DNA of 27,188 nucleotides, taken from assembly GCF_035575815.1 (NCBI RefSeq), contig NZ_DATLXO010000045.1:1-27188 (forward strand), read 5' to 3'. Both the position numbers and the translations under genes were made by a program. Every line of letters begins with the position of its first letter. Position 1 is the stretch's first letter. The notes below the pieces were generated by a model. The model was not told the origin of the DNA and ran no database searches. It worked only from the letters and a program-made list of their open reading frames with translations. Shown here one piece after another: positions 1 through 7,444 of the stretch. This DNA is from Iamia sp035575815 (GTDB lineage: Bacteria; Actinomycetota; Acidimicrobiia; Acidimicrobiales; Iamiaceae).

Positions 1-1
1 T

Positions 2-2155
2 CGACGCATCCTCTTCCTGGTCGACCGGGGCAACCTCGGCCGCCAGACCCTCAAGGAGTTCCAGGGCTTCGAGGTGCCCGGCTCGGGCCGCAAGTTCACC
101 GAGCTCTACAACGTCCAGCACCTCAGCCACAACCAGGTCGATCCTGTGGCGAGCGTGTGCATCGGCACCATCCAGCGGGTGTACTCGATGCTCCGAGGGG
201 ACGCGGATCTCGACGAGACGGTCGACGAGACCTCGGCCTACGAGCTGACCCCCGACCGCCCCGTCGAGGTCGACTACAGCGCAGCTCTCCCCATCGAGGC
301 CTTCGACGTGGTCATCGTCGACGAGTGCCACCGCTCGATCTACGGCGTCTGGCGCCAGGTGCTTGAGTACTTCGACGCCTTCCTGATCGGCCTCACGGCG
401 ACGCCGGGCAAGCAGACCTTCGGCTTCTTCCACCAGAACCTGGTGATGGAGTACGGGTTCCCCCAGGCGGTGGCCGACGGGGTCAACGTCGACTTCGACG
501 TGTTCCGCCTCTCGACGTCGATCGGGGAGTCCGGCTCCACGATCGAGGCCGGGTACTGGACCGAGTTCCGCGACCGCGAGACGCGTGACGTGCGCCTGCG
601 GGAGGTGGACGAGGACCTCACCTACGAGGCGCGCGAGCTCGACCGGCGCGTCGTGTCGATGGACCAGATCCGCACCGTGGTGCGAGCGGTGCGGGACAAC
701 CTGCCGGCCATGTTCCCCGGCCGTGAGCTCGACGACCGGGGACGGCTGCGCCACATCCCGAAGACGTTGATCTTCGCCAAGGACGACTCCCACGCCGAGG
801 ACATCGTGCGCATCGCCCGTGAGGAGCTGGGCAAGGGCAACGACGTCATCGCCAAGATCACCTACAAGGCGTCCGACGGCAGGAAGCCCGAGGCGCTCCT
901 CCAGGAGTTCCGCACCGGCTACAACCCGCGCATCGCCGTCACCGTCGACATGATCGCCACCGGCACCGACGTGAAGCCGTTGGAGATGGTCGTGTTCATG
1001 CGGATGGTGCGCTCGCGGACCTTCTTCGAGCAGATGAAGGGCCGCGGCGTGCGCACGATCCCCGACGACGACCTGCGCGACGTCACGCCTGATGCCGTCC
1101 ACAAGGACCGGTTCGTCCTCGTCGATGCCGTGGGGGTGACCGAGACGAAGCTCATCGAGTCCACGCCGCTCGAGCGCAAGCGTGGCGTCGCCCTGGCCAA
1201 GCTCCTCCACCAGGTGTCGCTGGGCCACAGCAGCGAGGACCTGGTCTCGACCCTGGCCTCGCGTCTGGCCCGCATCGACAGTCGCATCGGGACCGTCGAC
1301 CGGGAGCGGATCGAGGAGGCGGCCGGGCGCTCGCTGGCGTCCATCGAGCACGGCCTGATCGACGCCATCGATCCCGACCTACAGGAGGCCGAGGCCCGGC
1401 GGGCGGGCGGTGGGGCCGAGCCGGGCGAGGACGACGTCGCCCGGGCCAAGGCGACGCTCTTCGCCGAGGCGCTGCGCCCCCTCGCTGCCAACCCGGACCT
1501 GCGGGAGCAGCTGGTGGAGGTGCAGAGGAGCTTTGAGCAGGTGATCGACGAGCTGAGCGTCGACACGGTGACCCGTGCCGAGTTCGCCGTCGACGCCACG
1601 GCTCGCGCCAAGGACACCATCGAGTCGTTCAGGGCGTTTCTGGAGGAGCACCGCGACGAGATCACCGCGCTCCAGGTGCTCTACAGCCGGCCCTACGCCC
1701 AGCGCCTCAGCTATCGCGACGTCAAGGAGCTGGCCGAGGCCATCGGCCGTCCGCCGCACCGCTGGACGGCCGAACGCCTGTGGGAGGCGCACGAGACCCT
1801 CGACGCCGCGAAGGTGCGGGGCTCGGCCGGCACGGTGCTCACCAACGTCGTGTCGCTGGTGCGCTTCACCCTCGGCCTCGACGACGAGCTGACCCCCTTC
1901 CCCGAGCAGGTGGCCGAGCGCTTCGACGCCTGGCTCCTCCAGCAGCAGACCGCCGGCCGCGCCTTCACCGCCGAGCAGGTCCAGTGGCTGGGCCTCATCC
2001 GGGACCACCTGGCGTCGAGCCTGAGCATCGAGCCGAGAGAGCTCCTCGACCCACCGTTCTCCCAGCGCGGCGGACTGGGACGGGCGCGTGAGCTCTTCGG
2101 GGCTGACCTCGACGCGTTGTTGGCCGAGCTGACAGATGTGGTGGCCGCAGCATGA
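2..2155 (+). CDS. hsdR: Type I restriction enzyme R subunit (HsdR), 5' partial
   Basis: ATP-dependent DNA translocase and endonuclease subunit of a type I restriction complex. The frame is open from base 2, so the N-terminal nuclease domain and Walker A lie outside the window; the GTG at 74 is internal. Visible helicase motifs are the LVDRGNLGRQ segment near the start, motif II DECH (codons at 320-331, followed by RSIYGVW), motif III GLTATP, the FAKDDSHAEDIV segment of the second RecA domain, and motif VI-like MKGRGVRT. The C-terminal ~350 residues are helical and rich in Glu/Arg, as expected for the part that contacts the methylase. The stop overlaps the hsdS start in ATGA, so translation is coupled. 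Family assignment is firm; nuclease activity cannot be judged because that domain is missing here. Confidence 0.93.
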   Translation, partial: RRILFLVDRGNLGRQTLKEFQGFEVPGSGRKFTELYNVQHLSHNQVDPVASVCIGTIQRVYSMLRGDADLDETVDETSAYELTPDRPVEVDYSAALPIEAFDVVIVDECHRSIYGVWRQVLEYFDAFLIGLTATPGKQTFGFFHQNLVMEYGFPQAVADGVNVDFDVFRLSTSIGESGSTIEAGYWTEFRDRETRDVRLREVDEDLTYEARELDRRVVSMDQIRTVVRAVRDNLPAMFPGRELDDRGRLRHIPKTLIFAKDDSHAEDIVRIAREELGKGNDVIAKITYKASDGRKPEALLQEFRTGYNPRIAVTVDMIATGTDVKPLEMVVFMRMVRSRTFFEQMKGRGVRTIPDDDLRDVTPDAVHKDRFVLVDAVGVTETKLIESTPLERKRGVALAKLLHQVSLGHSSEDLVSTLASRLARIDSRIGTVDRERIEEAAGRSLASIEHGLIDAIDPDLQEAEARRAGGGAEPGEDDVARAKATLFAEALRPLAANPDLREQLVEVQRSFEQVIDELSVDTVTRAEFAVDATARAKDTIESFRAFLEEHRDEITALQVLYSRPYAQRLSYRDVKELAEAIGRPPHRWTAERLWEAHETLDAAKVRGSAGTVLTNVVSLVRFTLGLDDELTPFPEQVAERFDAWLLQQQTAGRAFTAEQVQWLGLIRDHLASSLSIEPRELLDPPFSQRGGLGRARELFGADLDALLAELTDVVAAA

Positions 2156-3450
2156 GCGACCTGCCGAAGGGCTGGGAGTGGGCGACGCTCGGAGAGATCG
2201 GGAGGTGGGGTAGCGGGGGTACTCCAAGGCGGACTGAGAGTCGGTACCACGGGGGTGATATCCCCTGGGCCCTGATCGGCGATCTCAGCGACGGGGTGGT
2301 CACGCAGGTCGCGGCAACGATCACGGAGGAAGGCCTCGCCGCCAGTAGCGCCAAGGTCGTCGAGGTGGGGACGGTACTCGTCGCCATGTACGGCTCGATC
2401 GGCAAGCTGGGGATTGCTGGGATCCCGATGGCAACAAATCAAGCTATCGCGTACGTCAAGCCAGACGATCGGTCTATTAGCCATCGCTATCTATTCCACT
2501 TCCTGCGGTCCCAGCGAGTCTTGCTCAACCGAGCAGGCAAAGGTGCGACGCAGCAGAACATCGGACAAGGTGTCCTCAAGGCATGGCCGCTCCCCTTGCC
2601 CCCACGGACGGAGCAGGATCGGATCGTCGCCGCCATCGAGGAGCACCTCTCCCGCCTCGACGCCGCCGATGCGTCGCTACTCGCATGTTCGCAGAGGATT
2701 CATGTGCTGAGGGGACGATGCCTGACAGAGGTCTTTGCGACGCCAGCGCCGGCGCTGCCTCTCGGCGATGTCGCGCTCGTTGGCAGCGGCGCCACGCCTA
2801 GTCGCACGCAGCAGCGCTACTGGGACAACGGGGACGTCCCGTGGGTTTCAAGCGGGGCTCTCAACCAGTCGAGTGTGGGTCAGCCGACGGCTTTCATTAC
2901 CAAGGCGGCGCTCCACGAGACGAGCGTAAAGCTATGGCCGGCGGGCACGGTCCTTGTCGCCATGTACGGCGAGGGCAAGACCCGAGGACGAGCGGCCGAG
3001 CTCGGCCTCGAATCAACGTGCAATCAGGCTTGTGCCGCGATCAGGCCTGATCCCGAGCGTCTTCGCTCTCGTTACCTGAGGTGGTGGCTGAACTCTCGCT
3101 ACGACGAGAACCGTCGCCTCGCCTCCGGAGGCGTGCAGCCGAACCTGAGCCTCGGCCTGGTCAAAGCCATGCGCGTACCGCTGCCCTCCCTCGATGAACA
3201 GGATCAGGTCATCGCCGAGCTCGAGGACCACACGACGCGGCTCGACCGCGTCCATGACGAGACTGTGGCTGCCAGCCGTCGCTCATCGGCTCTCCGCCGC
3301 TCGATCCTCGCTGCTGCGTTCTCCGGGAAGTTGGTGCCTCAGGATCCGGACGACGAGCCGGCGTCGGTGCTGCTGGAACGGATCCGGGCGGAGCGCACCC
3401 CCGGCGCCGAGCCCGAAGCGGCGGGCGCAGGCAGCGCGAGGATGACGTGA
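2152..3450 (+). CDS. hsdS: Type I restriction enzyme specificity subunit (HsdS)
   Basis: DNA-recognition subunit of the type I complex, 432 aa, which is a normal length. It has two target-recognition domains in tandem. Each has the family pattern: an N-terminal W..L/lGdva segment followed by GSGGTPRR or GSGATPSR, a 'VPW' or 'IPW' motif, 'GTVLVAMYG', and a C-terminal 'PLP...EQD.I.A.iE.H..RLD' leading into a helical spacer. The two spacers should form the coiled coil that holds two HsdM subunits. The start overlaps the hsdR stop (ATGA at 2152) and the stop overlaps the next gene. The first recognition domain has clearly lower G+C than its surroundings (about 53% in 2421-2520 by direct count) and uses codons such as ATT, AGC/CTA and AAA rarely seen nearby, suggesting domain replacement by transfer. 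Confidence 0.94.
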   Translation: MSDLPKGWEWATLGEIGRWGSGGTPRRTESRYHGGDIPWALIGDLSDGVVTQVAATITEEGLAASSAKVVEVGTVLVAMYGSIGKLGIAGIPMATNQAIAYVKPDDRSISHRYLFHFLRSQRVLLNRAGKGATQQNIGQGVLKAWPLPLPPRTEQDRIVAAIEEHLSRLDAADASLLACSQRIHVLRGRCLTEVFATPAPALPLGDVALVGSGATPSRTQQRYWDNGDVPWVSSGALNQSSVGQPTAFITKAALHETSVKLWPAGTVLVAMYGEGKTRGRAAELGLESTCNQACAAIRPDPERLRSRYLRWWLNSRYDENRRLASGGVQPNLSLGLVKAMRVPLPSLDEQDQVIAELEDHTTRLDRVHDETVAASRRSSALRRSILAAAFSGKLVPQDPDDEPASVLLERIRAERTPGAEPEAAGAGSARMT

Positions 3451-4655
3451 TGCCGCCGCCGTTCGTCACCCGCGTGCGGGTCCAGAGCTACAAGAGCATC
3501 AAGGCGTGCGACGTCGAGCTGGGCGCGCTCTCGATCCTCGTGGGGCCGAACGGATCGGGCAAGAGCAACTTCCTCGACGCCCTACGGTTCACCGCCGACG
3601 CCCTGTCCACGACCCTCGACGGGGCCCTGCGCGAACGAGGCGGCATCAACGAGGTGCGGCGCCGCTCGGGTGGGCACCCGCACAACTTCGGGGTGCGGCT
3701 CGACCTCCGGCTGCCGGACGGGGTCACCGGGCACTACGCGTTCAAGGTCGGCTCGGTGAAGGGCGGGGGCTTCCGCGTCACCGACGAGGAGTGCGTCGTC
3801 CACACCATTGAATTCGGCCGGGGGGAGGCCAGCTTCCGGGTCCAGGGCGGCGACGTCGAGACGACGGTCGAGGAGCGTCTACCTGCCGTCGCCGAAGATC
3901 GGCTCTATCTCGTGAGCGCTAGCAACGTGGCGCCGTTCCGCTCGGTGTTCGACGCGCTCACCTCGATGGGCTTCTACAACCTGAGCCCGGCGGCGATCCG
4001 CCCGCTCCAGCAGCCCGATGCCGGCACCCTGTTGCGCCGTGACGGCAGCAACCTCGCCAGCGTCCTCGGCCACCTCGGCCAGCGCAGCCCGGCGACGCTC
4101 GACCGTGTGGTCGAGTACCTCCGCCGGGTCGCCCCTGGGGTGGAAGGTGTCGCCATGCGGTCGGTGGGGCCGATGGAGACCATCGAGTTCCGTCAGCAGG
4201 TGGCCGGCCAACGCGACCCGTGGGCCTTCGCGGCCTCCAACATGTCCGACGGCACGCTCCGGGGCTTGGGTGTGCTCGTCGCCCTGCTCCAGTCGAACGG
4301 CCGGCCACCGACCCTCATCGGCATCGAGGAGCCGGAGGTGGCGCTCCACCCTGCGGCCGTCGGGGTGTTGCTCGATGCCATCGGTGACGCGTCGCAGCAC
4401 ACGCAGGTCCTCATCACATCCCACAGCCCAGAGCTGCTCGACCGGGATGACCTCGACGGGTCGAGCCTGCTCTCCGTCGTGGCCGATCAGGGCGTGACGG
4501 TGATCGGTCAGGTCAGTCGAGTTGGCCGGGACGTCCTGCGCGACCGGTTGTTCACCGCCGGGGAGCTGCTCCGCCTCGACCAGCTCGAACCCGACGACGA
4601 CGCCCGGCGCGCCAGTCAGGTCGACGCCGATCAGCTCAAGCTCTTCGGCCCGTGA
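3450..4655 (+). CDS. RecF/OLD-like AAA ATPase (AAA_21 type)
   Basis: ABC-type ATPase of 401 aa of the RecF/SMC/OLD class. Residues 1-50 show the typical VQSYKSIK...DVELGALSILVGPNGSGKSNFLDALR start with Walker A at about 32-39. Walker B with the catalytic glutamate pair is at 289-294 (LIGIEEPEVALHP), and the H-loop is ITSHSPELLD around His325. A signature-like SDGTLRGLGVL precedes Walker B. ATG 3450 is chosen because GAGGA sits 6 nt upstream and it shares one base with the hsdS stop; GTG 3447 is an alternative. It lies between hsdS and a DUF4276 gene in a row of overlapping frames. ATPases of this type paired with a TOPRIM-like partner occur in OLD- and PARIS-like antiphage systems. The antiphage role is inferred from fold and context, not shown. 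Confidence 0.85.
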   Translation: MPPPFVTRVRVQSYKSIKACDVELGALSILVGPNGSGKSNFLDALRFTADALSTTLDGALRERGGINEVRRRSGGHPHNFGVRLDLRLPDGVTGHYAFKVGSVKGGGFRVTDEECVVHTIEFGRGEASFRVQGGDVETTVEERLPAVAEDRLYLVSASNVAPFRSVFDALTSMGFYNLSPAAIRPLQQPDAGTLLRRDGSNLASVLGHLGQRSPATLDRVVEYLRRVAPGVEGVAMRSVGPMETIEFRQQVAGQRDPWAFAASNMSDGTLRGLGVLVALLQSNGRPPTLIGIEEPEVALHPAAVGVLLDAIGDASQHTQVLITSHSPELLDRDDLDGSSLLSVVADQGVTVIGQVSRVGRDVLRDRLFTAGELLRLDQLEPDDDARRASQVDADQLKLFGP

Positions 4656-5266
4656 CCGAGCCTCTGGTGCTGGTGCCGATCGTCGAGGGTGAGGGCGAGA
4701 AGGCCGCCGTCCCGATCCTGCTGCGACGGATGGTGCCGGAGATCGAGCCGGGCCGAGCCGTCACCGTTTCGAAACCGATCCGGGTGGCTCGCGGGTCGCT
4801 TCTCAAGGAGGCGGAGCTCGAGCGCTACGTTGACCTCGCCGCTCGGACCCACGGTGGCGACGGCGCAGTGCTCGTCCTCATCGATGCCGACGACGATTGC
4901 GTCGCGAGGTTGGGCCCGGCGTTGCAGGCGCGGGCCGAGGCGGCGCGGCCCGACTCACCGGTGGCAGTGGTCATTGCCGTCAAGGAGTACGAGTGCTGGT
5001 TCCTCGCGGCTGCAGCCTCGATCAGGGGCAGTCGCGGCCTGCCGGAGGATCTGGCGCCGCCGGATGACGCCGAGGCGGTCCGCGACGCCAAGGGCTGGAT
5101 CAAGCAGCACCGCACCGACGGGCTGTCCTATGGCCCGACGGTCGACCAGCCGGCCCTGACCGCGACGTTCGACATGCAGGCTGCCCGATCGGGCGCCCCG
5201 AGCTTCGACAAGCTCTGGCGTGAGGTCGCTCGCCTCCTCGGGGAGACCCGGGTGCTCGGCGACTGA
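4652..5266 (+). CDS. DUF4276 family protein (TOPRIM-like partner of the ATPase)
   Basis: A 204-aa protein matching the DUF4276 pattern: an N-terminal beta strand ending in VEGEGEK (Glu12, Glu14, Glu16), then LVLIDADDD at 75-82, then the family's KEYECWFLAA at 111-120. Acidic residues after the first and third strands are what a TOPRIM-like metal site would use. The start GTG overlaps the ATPase stop by 4 nt (GTGA at 4652-4655), so the two are almost certainly made together. DUF4276 proteins are often next to AAA ATPases; the arrangement recalls the split ATPase plus TOPRIM nuclease layout of PARIS (AriA/AriB) and the fused OLD and GajA proteins. Nuclease activity is not demonstrated. A strong hairpin follows the stop by about 95 nt. 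Confidence 0.8.
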   Translation: MTEPLVLVPIVEGEGEKAAVPILLRRMVPEIEPGRAVTVSKPIRVARGSLLKEAELERYVDLAARTHGGDGAVLVLIDADDDCVARLGPALQARAEAARPDSPVAVVIAVKEYECWFLAAAASIRGSRGLPEDLAPPDDAEAVRDAKGWIKQHRTDGLSYGPTVDQPALTATFDMQAARSGAPSFDKLWREVARLLGETRVLGD

Positions 5267-5359
5267 CAGCACGGTCTGGCTCGGTGCCTCGGCGACGGCC
5301 GCGACGCCAGGTCGACCGACGAAGGGCTTCAGCGCTGCGGGCTCACATCTCTCCCGATG

Positions 5360-5396
5360 GCCCGCCCATGCCTGGTGGCCAACGGCGTGGGCGGGC
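5360..5396 (+). terminator. Strong hairpin after the four-gene operon
   Basis: GCCCGCCCATGCC (5360-5372) and GGCGTGGGCGGGC (5384-5396) form a 13-bp stem with a single G-T wobble and an 11-nt loop. It lies in the 256-nt gap between DUF4276 and the DUF222 gene. There is no T-run after the stem, so it is either a U-less actinobacterial terminator or an mRNA 3'-end stabiliser. Nothing else recognisable was seen in the rest of this gap apart from the SOS box at its right end. Confidence 0.5.
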
Positions 5397-5515
5397 GGTG
5401 CGGAGGGTCAGTTCGCTTGGTCCGGTGCGCCGTCCGCATGACGGTCGACATCCACGCAGCATCCGAAGAAAAATGCCCGAATCAGGTGTGTGGCCTTGCA
5501 CGTCTGGGTACGCAG

Positions 5516-5529
5516 CGAACGTATGTTCG
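5516..5529 (+). promoter_or_regulatory. LexA-binding SOS box overlapping the DUF222 start codon
   Basis: CGAAC-GTAT-GTTCG is a perfect inverted repeat that fits the mycobacterial/Gram-positive SOS consensus CGAAC-RNRY-GTTYC at all but the final base, and has fully symmetric arms. The ATG at 5523 lies inside it. A LexA dimer here would block transcription start or early elongation. No Shine-Dalgarno is visible just upstream, which fits a leaderless message. LexA control of some 13E12-family genes is known in Mycobacterium tuberculosis. Confidence 0.8.
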
Positions 5530-7385
5530 ATGTATCCGATACCTCCTCAGCTGAGCGACAGCGGGAGAACGCGGCCGGTGCCCTGCGCGACCTGGCGGGC
5601 ATCGACCTCGACGCGCTCTCGGAAGCCGAGTTGGCTGCGCACCTGCCGACGCTGTACCAGCTCAAGGCCACCGTCGATGCCGCGATCGTCGACGCGGTGG
5701 GGGTGTTTGACGGGCGCAAGCAGTTCGCTTACGACGGGGCCTTCACCACCTCAGGGTGGATCGCGGCCCGCGCCGATGTGACCCGGGCGGGGGCATCAGC
5801 GGTGGTGAAGGTGGCCCGCCAGGCCCGCCACATGCCCGCCTCGGCCGCCGCCGCCCGCCACGGCAGGCTGGGGTTCGACAAGCTGCGCCTCCTCGCCGCG
5901 GCGCGCGGGGTTTCCGAGACGACCGCCGCCGCGTTCGACGACGACGAGGACCGCCTCCTCAACGAGGTGTCGCGCCGCGACGTCGAGACCGGAGCCCGGC
6001 TCATGCGGGCCTGGGCCGCGGCCGCCGACCCGGACGCCGACGAGGCGTCACACGACGAGCGCGAGGCCAAGCGCAAGGTCAACCTGTCGACCTCCCTCGA
6101 CGGTATGGGCTTCCTCGACGGGCTCCTCACCGGTGAGGCCAACGCAGTAGTGACCTCCGAGCTCGAGACGATCATCGACGACCTGCACCGCAACGGCCTG
6201 TCGACCGGCGCCGATGGCAACCGTCTCACCGCCGCCCAGATGCGCCACGACGCCCTCGTCGAGATGGCCCGCCGGGCGTCAGCGTCCTCCACCATCGTCG
6301 ACGTCCGCCGCGAAGCCCAGCACCGGGCCCGCGGGGCTGCTGCCGACCAGCACGACCCGGCCCCGCCCACCGAGACCGGAGATCACGCCGCCAAACACGG
6401 TCCCGCCGAGCCGATGGGCGCCACCGGTGCGGCGGCCCACGCGCCCGGCGGCCAGGCCGCCGAGCCGACAGGTGCCACCGAGTGCACGGGTGCCACCGGT
6501 GGGGCGAACGACGCGCCCGGCGGCCAAGCCCCGGGGAGCCACGCCGCCGGGGCTCACAGCACAGAGTCGAACGGCGCCAAGGGCACCAGCGGCGACGGCA
6601 ATGGGTCCCCGACCGACTGCGAGCCCGACGAGCCCGACGCTGATCACGAAGCCGCCGGACCCGACGCAGGTTCCAGCTCACACCGGTTCGACCGCGACGG
6701 CCTCGACGACCTCAGCGACCTCTACGGCCTCTACGACCTCGACGACGACCCGCTCGATCCCCTCGACCGCGACACCAACGGGGGCTGCACGCATGACACG
6801 GCGGCACGAGGGTTGCGGTTGCCGCCCGGCATGGGACCACCGAGCCGGGCCGCACCGGCCGACAAGGTCGCCGGCGGGCTCGGACGACCCCTGTTCAACG
6901 TCCTCGTCGACCTCGACACCCTCGAAGCCCGACAACCACCAGACCTCCTCGGCCGAGTCGCCGAGATCGTCGGCACCGGCCCCATCCCCGATGCGTCGAT
7001 CCAACGCCTGCTCTGCGACGCCGGCGTGTCACGCATCGTCACCCGCGGCCGATCGCTCGCCCTCGACGTCGGCGCCGTCAGCCGCACCGCCACCCCCGCC
7101 CAGTGGCGAGCCCTCATCGCCCACACCGGCGGCTGCGAGTTCCCCGGCTGCAGCGCACCCTGGGAGTGGTGCGAGGCGCACCACCTCACCCACTGGAGCG
7201 CCGAGCACCGCACCGCCCTCGACGGCCTGGCGCTGGGCTGCAACGGCCACCACCACCTGCTCCACAAGTCCGGCTGGACCATGACCCGCCGACCCGACCT
7301 CACCATCGACGTCACCCGACCCGACGGCACCCACCTCACCGGCACCGGTCCCGGCGCCGCAACCCGCCACGCCGTCGCCGCCTGA
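5523..7385 (+). CDS. DUF222 domain protein with C-terminal HNH endonuclease (13E12-like)
   Basis: A 620-aa member of the DUF222-HNH family, called the 13E12 repeat family in M. tuberculosis and often present in many copies per actinobacterial genome. DUF222 covers roughly residues 15-270. A low-complexity Gly/Ala/Thr/Pro insert (about 280-390) contains a 24-codon imperfect repeat, followed by an Asp/Leu-rich stretch (LDDLSDLYGLYDLDDD). The C-terminal HNH fold has C538-x4-C543, C550EAHH554 and C573-NGHHH, a zinc-ribbon-type HNH site that appears intact. ATG 5523 gives the family-typical MFD start and lies in the SOS box; a GTG at 5490 would add 11 residues that do not look like the family. Its biological role is not established. 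Here it separates hsdR/hsdS from hsdM. Confidence 0.88.
   Translation: MFDVSDTSSAERQRENAAGALRDLAGIDLDALSEAELAAHLPTLYQLKATVDAAIVDAVGVFDGRKQFAYDGAFTTSGWIAARADVTRAGASAVVKVARQARHMPASAAAARHGRLGFDKLRLLAAARGVSETTAAAFDDDEDRLLNEVSRRDVETGARLMRAWAAAADPDADEASHDEREAKRKVNLSTSLDGMGFLDGLLTGEANAVVTSELETIIDDLHRNGLSTGADGNRLTAAQMRHDALVEMARRASASSTIVDVRREAQHRARGAAADQHDPAPPTETGDHAAKHGPAEPMGATGAAAHAPGGQAAEPTGATECTGATGGANDAPGGQAPGSHAAGAHSTESNGAKGTSGDGNGSPTDCEPDEPDADHEAAGPDAGSSSHRFDRDGLDDLSDLYGLYDLDDDPLDPLDRDTNGGCTHDTAARGLRLPPGMGPPSRAAPADKVAGGLGRPLFNVLVDLDTLEARQPPDLLGRVAEIVGTGPIPDASIQRLLCDAGVSRIVTRGRSLALDVGAVSRTATPAQWRALIAHTGGCEFPGCSAPWEWCEAHHLTHWSAEHRTALDGLALGCNGHHHLLHKSGWTMTRRPDLTIDVTRPDGTHLTGTGPGAATRHAVAA
6421..6537 (+). 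repeat. Imperfect 72-nt direct repeat in the DUF222 linker
   Basis: Two copies starting at 6421 and 6493 share CCACCGGTG at the start and GCGCCCGGCGGCCA further on. They encode GATGAAAHAPGGQA and GATGGANDAPGGQA. The repeat stays in frame (24 codons) and lies in the flexible linker between DUF222 and HNH, so it probably arose by slippage or unequal exchange with no strong effect on the protein. Confidence 0.7.
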
Positions 7386-7444
7386 CGGGCAGGGCGACCG
7401 TCCGGCCCCCTCCGACCCGATCACCGGGTGCCAGGATGGCCGGC

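Noticed and set aside
5523..7385. DUF222-HNH gene as a transposase or homing intron
   Set aside because: No terminal repeats, intron boundaries or target duplications were seen; mobility of the family is only suggested by its multicopy nature.
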